DNA of 64,000 bases from Sulfuricystis multivorans. Its GTDB lineage: Bacteria; Pseudomonadota; Gammaproteobacteria; Burkholderiales; Rhodocyclaceae. The stretch spans positions 930,001 through 994,000 of the forward strand of contig NZ_AP018718.1 of the NCBI RefSeq assembly GCF_003966565.1. Direction: 5' to 3'. Shown piece after piece: positions 54,708 to 64,000 of this stretch (position 1 is the first letter of the stretch; each line of letters starts with the position of its first letter). The position numbers and the translations under genes were made by a program. Below the pieces are notes generated by a model that did not search any database, was not told the DNA's origin, and saw only the letters and a program-made list of their open reading frames with translations.

Positions 54708-54735
54708 CGGGGAGCACGCTGCTCCCCGTCGTTTT
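54708..54735 (+). terminator. Attenuator hairpin between dctP and dctQ
   Basis: A 9-bp perfect stem (54708-54716 with 54720-54728) with a 3-base loop is followed by TCGTTTT. It lies 26 bases after dctP. It would let most transcripts stop after the abundant binding-protein message while some continue to dctQM. Confidence 0.7.
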
Positions 54736-54748
54736 GTCGGGAAAGCGC

Positions 54749-55486
54749 ATGAAGATCCTCGATCACCTCGAAGAATGGCTGATCACCTTTCTGATGGGGG
54801 CGGCAACGACGATCATCTTCGTCGCCGTCTTGCATCGCTATGCCTCGGGTTGGCCGATCCCGGTCGTGCAGGACTGGCTGATTTCGCTCGACTTCTCCTG
54901 GGCGCAGGAGCTTTGCATCATCATGTTCGTCTGGATGGCCAAGTTCGGCGCCGCCTATGGGGTGAGAACCGGCATCCACGTCGGCGTCGATGTCTTGATC
55001 AATCGACTCTCCGACCGCACTCGCGCCAAGTTCATCGTCTTCGGCCTACTCGCCGGGGCGCTGTTTACGGGCATCGTCGGCACGCTGGGAGCGACCTTCG
55101 TCTGGGAAAACGGCGCGCACTACAGCATCTATAAATTCCTCGGCCTGGAGCTTGGCGACCTTTACGAAGGCCCGACGACGCCAGACCTCGAGTGGCCGAC
55201 CTGGATCGTCTATTCGGCGATTCCTCTCGGCTCCTGGCTGATGTGCTTCCGCTTCCTCCAAGTCATGGTGAGCTTCATGCGCAGCGGTGAACTGCCGCAT
55301 CATGATCACGGCCATGTCGAAGGTCTGCCAGAAGGCGAGTCGCTCGAACCTGGCAAGGATGACGCGATCTACCGGATGAACGATGACCTGCATCCGCGCA
55401 GCGTGTTTGCCGGCCCCGAGCGTCGGCAGCGCGACGACGGCCCGCCTGCTGGCGGCGATCGCCGTGCTGGGGGTGCCCAGTCATGA
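54749..55486 (+). CDS. dctQ: TRAP transporter small permease DctQ
   Basis: This 245-residue membrane protein has four main helices (WLITFLMGAATTIIFVAVLH, WAQELCIIMFVWMAKFGAAYG, FIVFGLLAGALFTGIVGTLGATF, WIVYSAIPLGSWLMCFRFLQ). The DctQ mark GVRTGIHVGVDVLI is present. The C-terminal tail is long, charged and cytoplasmic, more than in short DctQ proteins. The start at 54749 follows GGGAA; dctM overlaps by four bases. Confidence 0.92.
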   Translation: MKILDHLEEWLITFLMGAATTIIFVAVLHRYASGWPIPVVQDWLISLDFSWAQELCIIMFVWMAKFGAAYGVRTGIHVGVDVLINRLSDRTRAKFIVFGLLAGALFTGIVGTLGATFVWENGAHYSIYKFLGLELGDLYEGPTTPDLEWPTWIVYSAIPLGSWLMCFRFLQVMVSFMRSGELPHHDHGHVEGLPEGESLEPGKDDAIYRMNDDLHPRSVFAGPERRQRDDGPPAGGDRRAGGAQS

Positions 55487-56769
55487 ATTCGCTCCTCATC
55501 TTTTCGCTGCTGGTGGCGCTGATGCTGACCGGTATGCCGATCTCGATCTCGCTCGGCCTCACGGTGCTGTCCTTCCTGTTCTTCATGACCCACGTGCCGG
55601 TCGAGTCGGTGGCGCTGAAGCTGTTTACCGGCATCGAGAAGTTCGAGATCATGGCGATCCCGTTCTTCATTCTCGCCGGCAATTTCCTCACCCACGGAGG
55701 TGTGGCACGGCGCATGATCAAGTTCGCCACCTCGATGGTGGGCCACTGGCACGGCGGACTGGGCTTGGGCGGGGTGGTCGCCTGCGCGCTGTTTGCGGCG
55801 GTATCGGGCTCCAGCCCGGCCACCGTCGTGGCGATCGGTTCGATCCTGATGCCGGCGATGGTCAAAGCCGGCTTCCCGAAGCGCTTCGGCGCCGGTGTCA
55901 TCACCACCTCGGGCGCGCTCGGCATCCTGATTCCGCCGTCGATCGTGATGGTGATGTATTCGGTGTCGACCAACACTTCGGTGGGCGCGCTGTTCATGGC
56001 CGGCGTGATTCCGGGGCTGGTGATGGCGACGATGCTCGGTATGACGACCTGGTACCGCGCCTGGAAGAACGCTTACCCGCGTCAGCCGCGGGCGTCGTGG
56101 GGCGAGCGCTGGACGGCCTTCCGCGAATCCGCTTGGGGGGTGTTCCTGATCGTCGTGGTGATGGGCGGCATCTACAGCGGCATCTTCACGCCGACCGAGG
56201 CCGCGGCGATGAGCGCGGTATATGCCTTCTTCGTCGCCGTGTTCGTCTATAGGGACATGGGGCTGAAAGATGTGCCGCGCGTGCTGCTCTCGTCGGCGAA
56301 CATGAGTGCGATGCTGCTCTACATCATCACCAACGCGGTACTGTTTTCCTTCCTGATGACGCATGAGAACATCCCGCAAGAGATGGCGAACTGGATGATC
56401 GGTACTGGCGTCGGGGTAATCGGTTTTTTGCTGATCGCCAACGTGCTGTTGCTGATCGCCGGCAACTTCATGGAGCCTTCGTCGATCGTGCTGATCCTGG
56501 CGCCGATCCTGTTCCCGATCGCCGTCAAGCTCGGCATCGACCCGGTGCATTTCGGCATCCTGATGGTCGTGAACATGGAAGTCGGCATGTGCCATCCGCC
56601 CGTCGGTTTGAACCTCTACGTTTCCTCCGGGATCACCAAGATGGGCATTACCGAGCTGACGGTCGCGGTCTGGCCCTGGTTGCTGACGATGCTGATCTTC
56701 CTCGTCATCGTCACCTACTGGCCACCGCTGTCGCTGTGGTTGCCGCGCACCCTGGGCATGATCCACTGA
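55483..56769 (+). CDS. dctM: TRAP transporter large permease DctM
   Basis: This 428-residue ion-transporter superfamily permease has about 12 helices and typical segments: LLVALMLTGMPISISLGL, ALFAAVSGSSPATVVAIGSI and HPPVGLNLYVSSGITKMG. It uses a sodium or proton gradient together with DctP and DctQ to import organic acids. It is the last gene of the operon and is followed by a strong terminator. Confidence 0.95.
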   Translation: MNSLLIFSLLVALMLTGMPISISLGLTVLSFLFFMTHVPVESVALKLFTGIEKFEIMAIPFFILAGNFLTHGGVARRMIKFATSMVGHWHGGLGLGGVVACALFAAVSGSSPATVVAIGSILMPAMVKAGFPKRFGAGVITTSGALGILIPPSIVMVMYSVSTNTSVGALFMAGVIPGLVMATMLGMTTWYRAWKNAYPRQPRASWGERWTAFRESAWGVFLIVVVMGGIYSGIFTPTEAAAMSAVYAFFVAVFVYRDMGLKDVPRVLLSSANMSAMLLYIITNAVLFSFLMTHENIPQEMANWMIGTGVGVIGFLLIANVLLLIAGNFMEPSSIVLILAPILFPIAVKLGIDPVHFGILMVVNMEVGMCHPPVGLNLYVSSGITKMGITELTVAVWPWLLTMLIFLVIVTYWPPLSLWLPRTLGMIH

Positions 56770-56787
56770 GAAAGCCTTGCTGCGCAC

Positions 56788-56815
56788 AAGCCCGGCCGTC
56801 GGACCGGGCTTTTTT
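56788..56815 (+). terminator. Rho-independent terminator of the dctPQM operon
   Basis: AAGCCCGG (56788-56795) pairs with CCGGGCTT (56804-56811) around an 8-base loop and runs into six T residues. It lies 19 bases after the dctM stop codon. Confidence 0.9.
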
Positions 56816-56901
56816 GTCGCTGCTGCGGGCGGGGAAGGTCGATTCTGCGATAAAATCCGCAGTCCTTTGTTTTTCATATCAATCTGCTGGAGAATCTCAG
56901 A

Positions 56902-57330
56902 ATGGCCATCGAACGCACTCTGTCGATCATCAAACCGGATGCCGTGGCGAAGAACCTGATCGGCAAGATCTATTCCCGTTTCGAGACCAACGGTCTCAAG
57001 ATCGTCGCCGCCCGCATGGCGTGGCTCTCGGAACGTGAAGCGGCCGGCTTCTATGCCGTGCACAAGGAGCGTCCTTTCTTCAAGGATCTCGTCAAGTTCA
57101 TGACCTCCGGTCCGGTGATGATCCAGGTGCTCGAAGGCGAGGACGCGATCGCCAAGAACCGTGCGTTGATGGGCGCGACCGACCCGAAAAAGGCCGAACC
57201 CGGCACCATTCGTGCCGATTTCGCCGAGAGCATCGATGCCAATGCCGTGCATGGCTCGGATGGCCCCGAGACGGCGAAGACCGAGATCGCCTATTTCTTC
57301 CCGGAACTGGACGTTTTCTCTGGCCGTTGA
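56902..57330 (+). CDS. ndk: Nucleoside diphosphate kinase
   Basis: Ndk transfers the gamma phosphate between nucleoside triphosphates and diphosphates through a phosphohistidine. The 142 residues start [15 protein letters not shown] and carry the active-site His117 in NAVHGSD. It opens the ndk-rlmN-pilW-rodZ-ispG-hisS-yfgM-bamB run. A TAAAAT hexamer at 56851-56856 is a possible -10 element in the upstream gap. Confidence 0.97.
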   Translation: MAIERTLSIIKPDAVAKNLIGKIYSRFETNGLKIVAARMAWLSEREAAGFYAVHKERPFFKDLVKFMTSGPVMIQVLEGEDAIAKNRALMGATDPKKAEPGTIRADFAESIDANAVHGSDGPETAKTEIAYFFPELDVFSGR

Positions 57331-58439
57331 TGACGACCAATCTGCTCGATTTCGATATCGACGGGCTGACAGCCTGGTTCGCGCAATTGGGCGAGAAACC
57401 CTTCCGCGCGCGCCAGGTGCTCTCCTGGATGCATCGTTTCGGCGTCGACGATTTCGGGCAGATGACCGATGTGGCGAAAAGCCTGCGCGCCAAGCTCACG
57501 GAAACGGCCGAGATTCGTGGTCCTGTTCCCGTGCGTGACAGCATGGCTGCCGACGGCACGCGCAAATGGCTGCTCGACGTCGGGCAGGGCAATGCCGTCG
57601 AGACGGTATTCATCCCCGAAGCCGGTCGCGGCACCCTGTGCGTGTCGACGCAGGTGGGTTGCGCGCTGGAATGCGCTTTTTGTTCGACGGGCCGGCAGGG
57701 TTTCAACCGCAATCTCTCCACCGCCGAGATCATCGGCCAGCTCTGGCACGCCAACCGTGTGCTCGGCGCGGTGAAGCAGCCAGGGGTGGGCGATCCAAGA
57801 GAACGCGTGATCAGCAACGTCGTGCTGATGGGTATGGGCGAGCCGTTGGCGAACTACGACAATGTCGTGGCGGCGCTCAGACTGATGCTCGACGACCATG
57901 CCTATGGCCTGTCGCGTCGACGCGTCACCGTCTCCACCGCCGGGATGGTGCCGGCGATCGATCGGTTGCGCGAGGATTGTCCGGTGGCACTGGCCGTCTC
58001 GCTGCACGCGCCGACCGATGCCTTGCGCGACGAACTGGTACCGCTCAACAAGAAATATCCGCTCGCGGAGCTGATGGCCGCTTGCCGGCGCTATCTGGAA
58101 AACGCGCCGCGCGATTTCATCACTTTCGAATACGTGTTGCTCGCCGATGTCAATGATCGCGACGAGGATGCCCGCGCTTTGTCGAAACTGGTGCGCGACA
58201 TCCCCTGCAAGTTCAACCTGATCCCGTTCAATCCCTTCCCGGATTCGGGTTTTCGCAAGCCATCGATGGAGCGCGTGCGCCGCTTCCAGGCAATCCTGAT
58301 GAACGCCGACATCGTCACGACGGTGAGGAAAACCCGCGGCGACGAGATCGACGCGGCTTGTGGCCAGTTGGCCGGGCAGGTCAGGGACAGGACCAAACGC
58401 CGTTCGGTCGAGCTCCATCCAGAGGCAATCGCCCAATGA
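57330..58439 (+). CDS. rlmN: Dual-specificity 23S rRNA/tRNA methyltransferase RlmN
   Basis: This radical-SAM enzyme methylates C2 of A2503 in 23S rRNA and A37 in some tRNAs. The 369 residues include the cluster motif CALECAFC (Cys111, 115, 118), the SAM segment [13 protein letters not shown], and a C-terminal cysteine in DAACGQ that acts as the second methyl-carrying residue. The start overlaps the ndk stop codon (TGATG). Confidence 0.96.
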   Translation: MTTNLLDFDIDGLTAWFAQLGEKPFRARQVLSWMHRFGVDDFGQMTDVAKSLRAKLTETAEIRGPVPVRDSMAADGTRKWLLDVGQGNAVETVFIPEAGRGTLCVSTQVGCALECAFCSTGRQGFNRNLSTAEIIGQLWHANRVLGAVKQPGVGDPRERVISNVVLMGMGEPLANYDNVVAALRLMLDDHAYGLSRRRVTVSTAGMVPAIDRLREDCPVALAVSLHAPTDALRDELVPLNKKYPLAELMAACRRYLENAPRDFITFEYVLLADVNDRDEDARALSKLVRDIPCKFNLIPFNPFPDSGFRKPSMERVRRFQAILMNADIVTTVRKTRGDEIDAACGQLAGQVRDRTKRRSVELHPEAIAQ

Positions 58440-59242
58440 TCCCGTTGCGCTTTTTGCCGTTTGTCTTGGCATCCGCCCTGCTAGGATGTGCGAGCACCTC
58501 CGCTCCCCCCAAGCCGGAACCGCTGCCCGATCTGGAACAAAAGACGGCGATCAGCCCACCCGTTGCCGCGGATCCGCGCGAACGGGCGAAGGTGCATACC
58601 GATCTCGGTCTTGCCTATCTGCGTGAGGGTCAGTACGAAATCGCGCTCAACGAGGCGAAGATCGCCATCGAGGCCCAGGACGGCTATGCTCCCGCCTACA
58701 ACCTGAAAGGGCTCGTGCATATGGCCCTCGGGCAGAACGGGGAGGCCGAAGCGGCTTTTCGCCAGGCGTTGGCGCTGGCCCCGGGCAATCCAGAAATCAG
58801 CAACAACTTCGGGTGGTTCCTCTGCCAGACGGGCAGGGTCAAGGATTCTTTCGCCTACTTCAACAAGGCGCTTGCCAATCCGCTCTACAAGACGCCCGCC
58901 ACCGCCTTGCACAACATGGGCGTGTGCGCGCTGCTGGACAAAGACGACGTCACCGCCGAGTCTCATCTGTTCCGTGCCTTGAAGCTCGACCCGAACGACT
59001 TGCGCGCCTATTACCTGCTGGCCGAAATCGATTACCGGCGCGGACGTTACGAAGACGCACGCGAGTGGCTGCGCAAATTGCACGAGAGAATCGAACCGAC
59101 GGCCGAGACCGTATGGCTTTCCTTGCGCATCGACCGTAAACTCGGCGACCACAAGAGCGAGGCGGCCAACATGGGCATCTTGCGCCGCAAATTCCGCGAT
59201 TCGCCCGAATACCTGTTGATGATGCGCGGAGCGTTCGATTGA
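58436..59242 (+). CDS. pilW: Type IV pilus biogenesis/stability lipoprotein PilW (PilF)
   Basis: This 268-residue outer-membrane lipoprotein (lipobox ALLGC, Cys18) consists of about six tetratricopeptide repeats, for example [20 protein letters not shown] and [20 protein letters not shown]. It is the pilotin for secretin PilQ in type IV pilus assembly. The gene position between rlmN and rodZ is conserved. The start overlaps the rlmN stop codon (ATGA). Confidence 0.94.
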   Translation: MIPLRFLPFVLASALLGCASTSAPPKPEPLPDLEQKTAISPPVAADPRERAKVHTDLGLAYLREGQYEIALNEAKIAIEAQDGYAPAYNLKGLVHMALGQNGEAEAAFRQALALAPGNPEISNNFGWFLCQTGRVKDSFAYFNKALANPLYKTPATALHNMGVCALLDKDDVTAESHLFRALKLDPNDLRAYYLLAEIDYRRGRYEDAREWLRKLHERIEPTAETVWLSLRIDRKLGDHKSEAANMGILRRKFRDSPEYLLMMRGAFD

Positions 59243-60087
59243 GCGAGTTGGAGCACGACATCGCCGGCAGCGAAACCTCGCCGGCTGCACAAACCCTTTC
59301 TGTCGGGTCGCAGTTGCGTGCCGCGCGCGAAGCCGCGCAATTGACCCCTGACGATGTCGCCCAGGCGCTGAAATTCAGCCCCCGGCAGATCGCCGCCCTC
59401 GAGGCCGACGATTACGCTGCGCTGCCCGGTGCAACGATCGTGCGCGGCTTCGTGCGCAACTACGCGCGTCTGCTGAAACTGGATGCGACGAAGTTGCTGC
59501 AGCAACTCGATGACGCCTTGCCAAGCGGGCCCGTCGAGGTGCGACCGCCCGATAACATGGGGATCGCCAGCGAGCGACGTGGGTTGCGGGAATCCTCCCC
59601 GTTGCTGACCCTCTCACTGGTGCTACTGCTGGCGGCTGCCTTGCTGATGCTGTGGCATTTCTTCGGCCCGGTGCCACAGCGGGCCGCGCCGGCGGCAGCT
59701 GGCGCAGAATCGTCGATCGGACAAACCACGAACCAGCCGCCGGCTTCACCGGCACCAACGCCCGTTACTGCGTCGGCCGACACTCCCGTTACTGCGTCGG
59801 CCGACAGCCCCGTGCCGGCGCCGGCCGATGTGGCGACCGGTCAGGGATCCTCGCCGGCTTTGCATTTCTCGTTTGCCGATCGTTCCTGGGTCGAGGTCGT
59901 CGATGCAAACAAGCAGGTGCTGCACAGCGGCGAGAATCCGCCGGGTAGCGAATTGAACCTCGTTGGTCAGCCGCCCTTCGACATCGTGATCGGCAATGCC
60001 ACGAAGGTCACACTGTCCTATGATGGCAAGCCGATCGATCTCGCTCCTCATACGCGAGCGGAAGTGGCGCGCTTAAGACTCGAATGA
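59239..60087 (+). CDS. rodZ: RodZ-like helix-turn-helix membrane protein
   Basis: RodZ links MreB filaments to the membrane and supports rod shape. The 282 residues comprise an N-terminal helix-turn-helix ([19 protein letters not shown]), one transmembrane helix ([20 protein letters not shown]), an Ala/Pro/Thr-rich periplasmic linker with a 24-bp tandem duplication, and a DUF4115 C-terminal beta domain ([20 protein letters not shown]). The start is TTG at 59239 with GGAG upstream, overlapping the pilW stop codon. Confidence 0.9.
   Translation: MSELEHDIAGSETSPAAQTLSVGSQLRAAREAAQLTPDDVAQALKFSPRQIAALEADDYAALPGATIVRGFVRNYARLLKLDATKLLQQLDDALPSGPVEVRPPDNMGIASERRGLRESSPLLTLSLVLLLAAALLMLWHFFGPVPQRAAPAAAGAESSIGQTTNQPPASPAPTPVTASADTPVTASADSPVPAPADVATGQGSSPALHFSFADRSWVEVVDANKQVLHSGENPPGSELNLVGQPPFDIVIGNATKVTLSYDGKPIDLAPHTRAEVARLRLE
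59761..59808 (+). repeat. 24-bp tandem duplication in the rodZ linker
   Basis: Two units of 24 bases, 59761-59784 and 59785-59808, differ only at the last codon and encode PVTASADT and PVTASADS. A third, diverged unit (PVPAPADV) follows. Copy number could vary by slippage without frame change. Confidence 0.8.
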
Positions 60088-61319
60088 CCATGACGGCGAA
60101 TATTCCAACACGCCGGCTGACGCGACAGGTCATGGTCGGCAAAGTCTGCGTTGGCGGGACGGCACCGGTTGTCGTCCAATCGATGACCAATACCGACACC
60201 GCCGACGTCTTCGCCACGGCCCAGCAGGTAGCCATGCTCGATCGCGCCGGCGCCGAGATCGTGCGCGTCACGGTGAATACCCGCGAGGCTGCGGCTGCGG
60301 TGCCGAAGATCAAGGAGCGGCTGCTGCAGCTCGGGCTGGAGGTGCCGCTCGTCGGTGACTTTCATTTCAACGGCCACAAGCTGCTCGCCGAGGTGCCGGA
60401 ATGCGCCGCCGCGCTCGACAAGCTGCGCATCAATCCCGGCAACGTCGGCAAGGGGGCCAAGCGCTTCGATCAGTTCGCGCAGATGATCGAATTCGCCTGC
60501 AAATTCGGCAAGCCCGTGCGTATCGGCGTCAATTGGGGTAGCCTCGATCAGGAGCTCCTCGCCCGGTTGATGGACGAGAATGCCCGTCGCTTGGAGCCGA
60601 AGGACGCGACGGGGCTGATGCGTGAGGCGATGGTGACTTCGGCGTTGGAGTCTGCGGCGCAGGCCGAGAAGCTGGGCTTGCCCGGCAATGCGATCGTGCT
60701 CTCCTGCAAAGTGAGTGGGGTGCAGGATCTGATTGCGATCTATCGCGAGCTGGCGGCGCAGTGCGACTACCCGCTGCATCTGGGGCTTACCGAGGCCGGC
60801 ATGGGCAGCAAGGGCATCGTCGCCTCGACCGCAGCGCTGGCCGTGCTGCTGCAGGAGGGCATTGGCGATACGATCCGTGTCTCGCTGACGCCGGAACCGA
60901 ATGAGCCACGCACCAAGGAGGTCGTCGTCGCGCAGGAAATCTTGCAGACGATGGGCCTGCGTGCCTTCGTGCCGTTGGTGGTGGCCTGCCCCGGCTGCGG
61001 CCGCACCAGCAGCACTTTCTTCCAGGAGCTCGCGCAGGACATCCAGACCTATGTGCGGGAGAAGATGCCCAAGTGGCGGCTCGAACACCGTGGTGTGGAA
61101 ATGATGACCGTGGCGGTGATGGGCTGCGTGGTCAATGGCCCCGGTGAAAGCAAGCATGCCAACCTCGGCATCTCGCTGCCCGGCACGGGTGAAGCGCCGG
61201 TGGCGCCCGTCTATGCCGATGGCGAGCGCCTCACCACCTTGCGCGGCGAGAACATCGCCGCCGAATTCCGCGCCATCATCGACGCTTACGTTGCAAAAAC
61301 CTACCCAAGGCATTCATGA
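60084..61319 (+). CDS. ispG: (E)-4-hydroxy-3-methylbut-2-enyl-diphosphate synthase
   Basis: IspG is the iron-sulfur enzyme of the MEP isoprenoid pathway. The 411 residues carry a TIM barrel ([19 protein letters not shown] start) and cluster cysteines in ACPGCGR and GCVVNGPGE. The start overlaps the rodZ stop codon (ATGA), and the hisS ATG overlaps its own stop, so the run is tightly coupled. Confidence 0.97.
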   Translation: MTMTANIPTRRLTRQVMVGKVCVGGTAPVVVQSMTNTDTADVFATAQQVAMLDRAGAEIVRVTVNTREAAAAVPKIKERLLQLGLEVPLVGDFHFNGHKLLAEVPECAAALDKLRINPGNVGKGAKRFDQFAQMIEFACKFGKPVRIGVNWGSLDQELLARLMDENARRLEPKDATGLMREAMVTSALESAAQAEKLGLPGNAIVLSCKVSGVQDLIAIYRELAAQCDYPLHLGLTEAGMGSKGIVASTAALAVLLQEGIGDTIRVSLTPEPNEPRTKEVVVAQEILQTMGLRAFVPLVVACPGCGRTSSTFFQELAQDIQTYVREKMPKWRLEHRGVEMMTVAVMGCVVNGPGESKHANLGISLPGTGEAPVAPVYADGERLTTLRGENIAAEFRAIIDAYVAKTYPRHS

Positions 61320-62611
61320 GTCGAGTCTTGCAAGCCATCCGCGGCATGAACGACATCCTGCCGCCCGAATCCGAGCGCTGGGAAGCCTTCGAGGAGACCG
61401 TGCGCGACTGGCTGTTTTCCTACGGCTACCGGCCGATCCGCATGCCGCTGGTCGAACCCACGCCGCTGTTCGCGCGCGCCATCGGCGCGGTGACCGACAT
61501 CGTCGAGAAGGAGATGTATTCCTTCATCGACAGCCTCAATGGCGAATCGCTCACGTTGCGCCCGGAGGGGACCGCCTCCTGCGTGCGCGCCGTGTTGCAG
61601 CACAATCTTCTTTACGATGGGCCGAAGCGGCTGTGGTACATGGGGCCGATGTTCCGCCATGAACGGCCGCAGAAAGGCCGTTACCGGCAGTTCCACCAGG
61701 TCGGTGTCGAGGCGCTGGGGCTGGCGGGTCCCGATATCGACGCCGAGCAGATCCTGATGTGCGCGCGGCTGTGGGACGATCTGGGGCTCGACGGCATCCG
61801 CCTCGAGATCAACTCGTTGGGGCAGCTCGATGAGCGTACGAAGCATCGCGCCGACCTGATCAGTTATCTGGAAAGGCATATCGACCAGCTCGACGAGGAC
61901 GGCAGGCGGCGGTTGCACACGAATCCGTTACGTATCCTCGACACCAAGAACCCGGCCCTGCAAACGCTCGTCGAAGGAGCGCCGAAGCTGATCGATTATC
62001 TCGGCGAAGCCTCGCTGAAACATTTCGAAGGCGTACAGCGACTGCTCAAGGATGCCGGTGTTCCCTACCGGATCAATCCGCGGCTGGTGCGCGGGCTCGA
62101 CTACTACAATCTGACCGTGTTCGAGTGGGTCACCGACCGGCTCGGCGCCCAGGGCACCGTTTGCGCCGGCGGGCGCTACGATGGGCTGATCGCGCAGCTG
62201 GGTGGCAAGCCGGCGCCCGCCTGCGGTTTTGCGCTGGGCGTCGAGCGGCTGATGGCGCTGCTGGAGTCCCAAAGCGGCCTGCCGGAAGCGCCGGCGCCCG
62301 ATGTCTATCTCGTGCATCAGGGCGAGGCGGCGCAGCGTCTTGCCTTCCGGGTGGCGGAAGCCTTGCGCGACATCGGTTGCGCGGTCATCAGCCACATGGG
62401 CGGCGGCAGTTTCAAGTCGCAGATGAAGCGCGCCGATGCCTCTGGTGCGCAGCTGGCGGTGATCATCGGCGAGGACGAGGCGCAGAAGAACGAAGCGAGC
62501 CTGAAGCCCTTGCGGGTCGAGATGGAGCAATGGCGCGTGGCCGTCGATGGGCTCGCGGATGCGGTAAGCGACTGGCTCTTCGGTGCGGATGAAGCAATCA
62601 ACGAGGAATGA
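61316..62611 (+). CDS. hisS: Histidyl-tRNA synthetase
   Basis: This 431-residue class II synthetase has motif 1 in the N-terminal region, motif 2 [17 protein letters not shown], the histidine-specific loops [14 protein letters not shown] and AGGRYDGL, motif 3 [13 protein letters not shown] and the C-terminal anticodon domain. It charges tRNA-His. A HisZ paralogue at 30532 shares the core fold. The start overlaps ispG by four bases. Confidence 0.97.
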   Translation: MSRVLQAIRGMNDILPPESERWEAFEETVRDWLFSYGYRPIRMPLVEPTPLFARAIGAVTDIVEKEMYSFIDSLNGESLTLRPEGTASCVRAVLQHNLLYDGPKRLWYMGPMFRHERPQKGRYRQFHQVGVEALGLAGPDIDAEQILMCARLWDDLGLDGIRLEINSLGQLDERTKHRADLISYLERHIDQLDEDGRRRLHTNPLRILDTKNPALQTLVEGAPKLIDYLGEASLKHFEGVQRLLKDAGVPYRINPRLVRGLDYYNLTVFEWVTDRLGAQGTVCAGGRYDGLIAQLGGKPAPACGFALGVERLMALLESQSGLPEAPAPDVYLVHQGEAAQRLAFRVAEALRDIGCAVISHMGGGSFKSQMKRADASGAQLAVIIGEDEAQKNEASLKPLRVEMEQWRVAVDGLADAVSDWLFGADEAINEE

Positions 62612-62613
62612 GC

Positions 62614-63276
62614 ATGGCAACCTACGATCTCGAAGAACAGGAACAGATTGAAGAGCTGAAGACCTGGTGGAAGCTGCACGGCACGTTGGTCACCTCGGTG
62701 GTGGTCGCTTTCGCCGTCGCCGTGGTCGGCTGGCAGGTCTGGCAATGGTGGCAACGCAACGAGGCCGCCAAGGCCGCGCAGCTATTTGGCAATCTGCAGC
62801 AGGCGCTGGCGCAGCAGGATGTCAAACGCGTGCGCCTCTTGGCCGGCGAACTCGTCGACAAGCATGCCGGCACGGCCTATGCCGGCATGGCGGCGATGGT
62901 CGCCGGCAAGGTGCTGGCCGAGACCGGCGATCTGAAATCGGCCCAGGCCCAGTACGGCTGGGCGGCGGAACATGCGACGGATCAGGGCACGCGTGATCTC
63001 GCGCGGCTTCGGCAGGCCATCGTGCTGGCCGAGGAAAAGTCGTTCGACGAGGCATTGAAGCTCCTTGCCGTGCCGCCAACGCCGAATCTGATGATGCGCT
63101 TTCTCGAAGTGCGCGGCGACATCCTCGCCGCCCAGGGCAAGGCCGCTGAGGCCCGCAACGCCTACGAGGAAGCGATCAAGGCGCTCGAAGCCGACCGCAA
63201 GGCCGAGGGTTTGCCGCCCGGAACGTACCTCGACATCCTGAAGGACAAGCGCGACGCGATCGGGGTGAGCTCATGA
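62614..63276 (+). CDS. YfgM-like tetratricopeptide membrane protein
   Basis: This 220-residue protein has a cytoplasmic N-terminus (ATYDLEEQEQIEELKTWW), one helix (LVTSVVVAFAVAVVGWQVWQW) and a periplasmic TPR-like domain. YfgM associates with the Sec translocon and periplasmic chaperones; the location between hisS and bamB is standard. The ATG at 62614 is preferred because GAGGA stands 7-8 bases upstream; an ATG at 62608 overlaps the hisS stop codon and is also possible. bamB overlaps its 3' end by four bases. Confidence 0.9.
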   Translation: MATYDLEEQEQIEELKTWWKLHGTLVTSVVVAFAVAVVGWQVWQWWQRNEAAKAAQLFGNLQQALAQQDVKRVRLLAGELVDKHAGTAYAGMAAMVAGKVLAETGDLKSAQAQYGWAAEHATDQGTRDLARLRQAIVLAEEKSFDEALKLLAVPPTPNLMMRFLEVRGDILAAQGKAAEARNAYEEAIKALEADRKAEGLPPGTYLDILKDKRDAIGVSS

Positions 63277-64000
63277 GGTTCTCCGCACTGCTGTTGTCGT
63301 GCGCCACCGTGCTGCTGGCCGGCTGCGCCGCCTTGAGCGACACCGTCGATGCGATCAATCCCTTCAGCAAGTCGGTGCCGAAGGCCAAGCCCGCGCCGCT
63401 GCCGGTCATCCAGCCGCAGGCCGAGATCGGCCGTCTCTGGCAGGCGAGCATCGGCAAGGCCGGGGAATATGCGCTGACGCCGGCCGTGGTCGGCGAAAGC
63501 GTCTATGCCGCAGCGCGTGACGGCACGCTGGCGCGCTTCGACGCCGGCCGCCAGGTCTGGAGGATCGAGACTGGCAAGCCGCTCTCCGGCGGTGTCGGCG
63601 CCAGCGACCAGCTGGTGGTGGTCGGCACTCCGAAAGGGGAGGTGCTTGCCTTCCATGCTCGAGATGGCAAGTTGGCCTGGCAGGCGCAGGTCAGTTCCGA
63701 AATCCTTGCCTCCCCGGCACTGGCCGGCGATCTCGTCGTCGTGCGCAGCGCCGACGCGCACATCTTCGCCTTCGATGCGGCCTCTGGCCTCCGCCGCTGG
63801 CTGTATCAGCGGCCTCTGCCCACGCTGGTGCTGCGCTCCACGGCGGGCGTCGTGCTGACCGACAAGGCCGTCTTTGCCGGTTTCCCCGGCGGCAAGCTGG
63901 TCGCGATCGCGCGTGGCAATGGTGCGGCGCTGTGGGAATCCACGGTAGCGCTGCCGCGTGGCACGACCGAACTCGAGCGCATCGCCGATGTCGCCAGCGA
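63273..64000 (+). CDS. bamB: Outer-membrane assembly lipoprotein BamB (partial)
   Basis: The gene runs off the window after about 242 codons of an expected 380 or so. The N-terminus is a lipoprotein signal with lipobox LLAGC (Cys18). Beta-propeller blades of PQQ/YWTD type follow (GEVLAFHARDGKLAWQAQV, AHIFAFDAASGLRRWLYQR). BamB is part of the BAM complex that inserts beta-barrel proteins. It starts by overlapping the yfgM stop codon. Confidence 0.94.
   Translation, partial: MRFSALLLSCATVLLAGCAALSDTVDAINPFSKSVPKAKPAPLPVIQPQAEIGRLWQASIGKAGEYALTPAVVGESVYAAARDGTLARFDAGRQVWRIETGKPLSGGVGASDQLVVVGTPKGEVLAFHARDGKLAWQAQVSSEILASPALAGDLVVVRSADAHIFAFDAASGLRRWLYQRPLPTLVLRSTAGVVLTDKAVFAGFPGGKLVAIARGNGAALWESTVALPRGTTELERIADVAS

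Noticed and set aside
59761-59808. A CRISPR-like repeat
   Set aside because: The units are directly adjacent, in frame and coding; there are no spacers or cas genes in the window.

Overview
The window looks like chromosomal DNA of a GC-rich betaproteobacterium, most like Rhodocyclales or the Sterolibacterium/Sulfuritalea side of Nitrosomonadales. This placement rests on gene order and protein character, not on a search. Housekeeping blocks such as hfq-hflX-hflK-hflC-DUF2065-hisZ-purA and ndk-rlmN-pilW-rodZ-ispG-hisS-yfgM-bamB are typical of that class. A tungsten-type aldehyde oxidoreductase operon (aorABC) suggests anaerobic or facultative metabolism of aromatic or other aldehydes. Coding density is very high, ATGA and TGATG overlaps are frequent, and no gene-free stretch exceeds 300 bases.

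Layout. 0-8.4 kb: guaA; an MFS transporter with an ABC1 kinase and a DUF2934 protein; the fluoride channel crcB with a DUF190 partner; a TauE/SafE permease and moeA. 8.4-14.2 kb: an unknown acidic protein, an SDR, and the aor operon (FeS protein, tungstopterin subunit, FAD subunit, dedicated MoaD-like protein). 14.2-20.1 kb: a small mobile element, ylqF, a sensor kinase lacking its phospho-accepting histidine, tex and paaI. 20.1-26.7 kb: a TetR-controlled RND efflux operon whose adaptor gene carries an in-frame insertion. 26.8-33 kb: the hfq to purA block. 33-38.4 kb: two small envelope proteins, a self-contained SOS cassette (LexA-like repressor, umuD, umuC), and a beta-propeller lipoprotein with a DUF3299 protein. 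38.4-45.6 kb: nfsB, tRNA-fMet, a diguanylate cyclase, a NarL-type two-component pair, tRNA-Thr and a kinase-like/exonuclease fusion. 45.6-53.5 kb: an ankyrin protein, a TonB-like protein, a Yej-type peptide ABC transporter and mltD. 53.5-56.8 kb: a DctPQM TRAP transporter. 56.9-64 kb: the ndk to bamB block, with bamB cut by the window end.

The most distinctive signals are small mobile elements. Two 233-bp copies (14228-14460 and 51826-52058) share terminal inverted repeats and are each flanked by a perfect 5-bp duplication. The second copy separates two convergent genes and now supplies the last codons of mltD. A third, unrelated 272-bp element with perfect 12-bp terminal repeats and a 4-bp duplication sits exactly at the start of the RND adaptor gene. 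It adds 92 codons in frame ahead of what was a textbook lipoprotein signal. Removing any of the three with one duplication copy restores a sensible ancestral sequence.

How the genes connect. moeA and the MoaD-like protein plausibly serve cofactor assembly for the aor enzyme. The SOS cassette is probably regulated by its own LexA-like protein acting on a 35-bp palindrome directly upstream. TetR probably represses its own operon through a dyad overlapping the promoter. Function statements rest on motifs and family knowledge read by eye; no database search was run.
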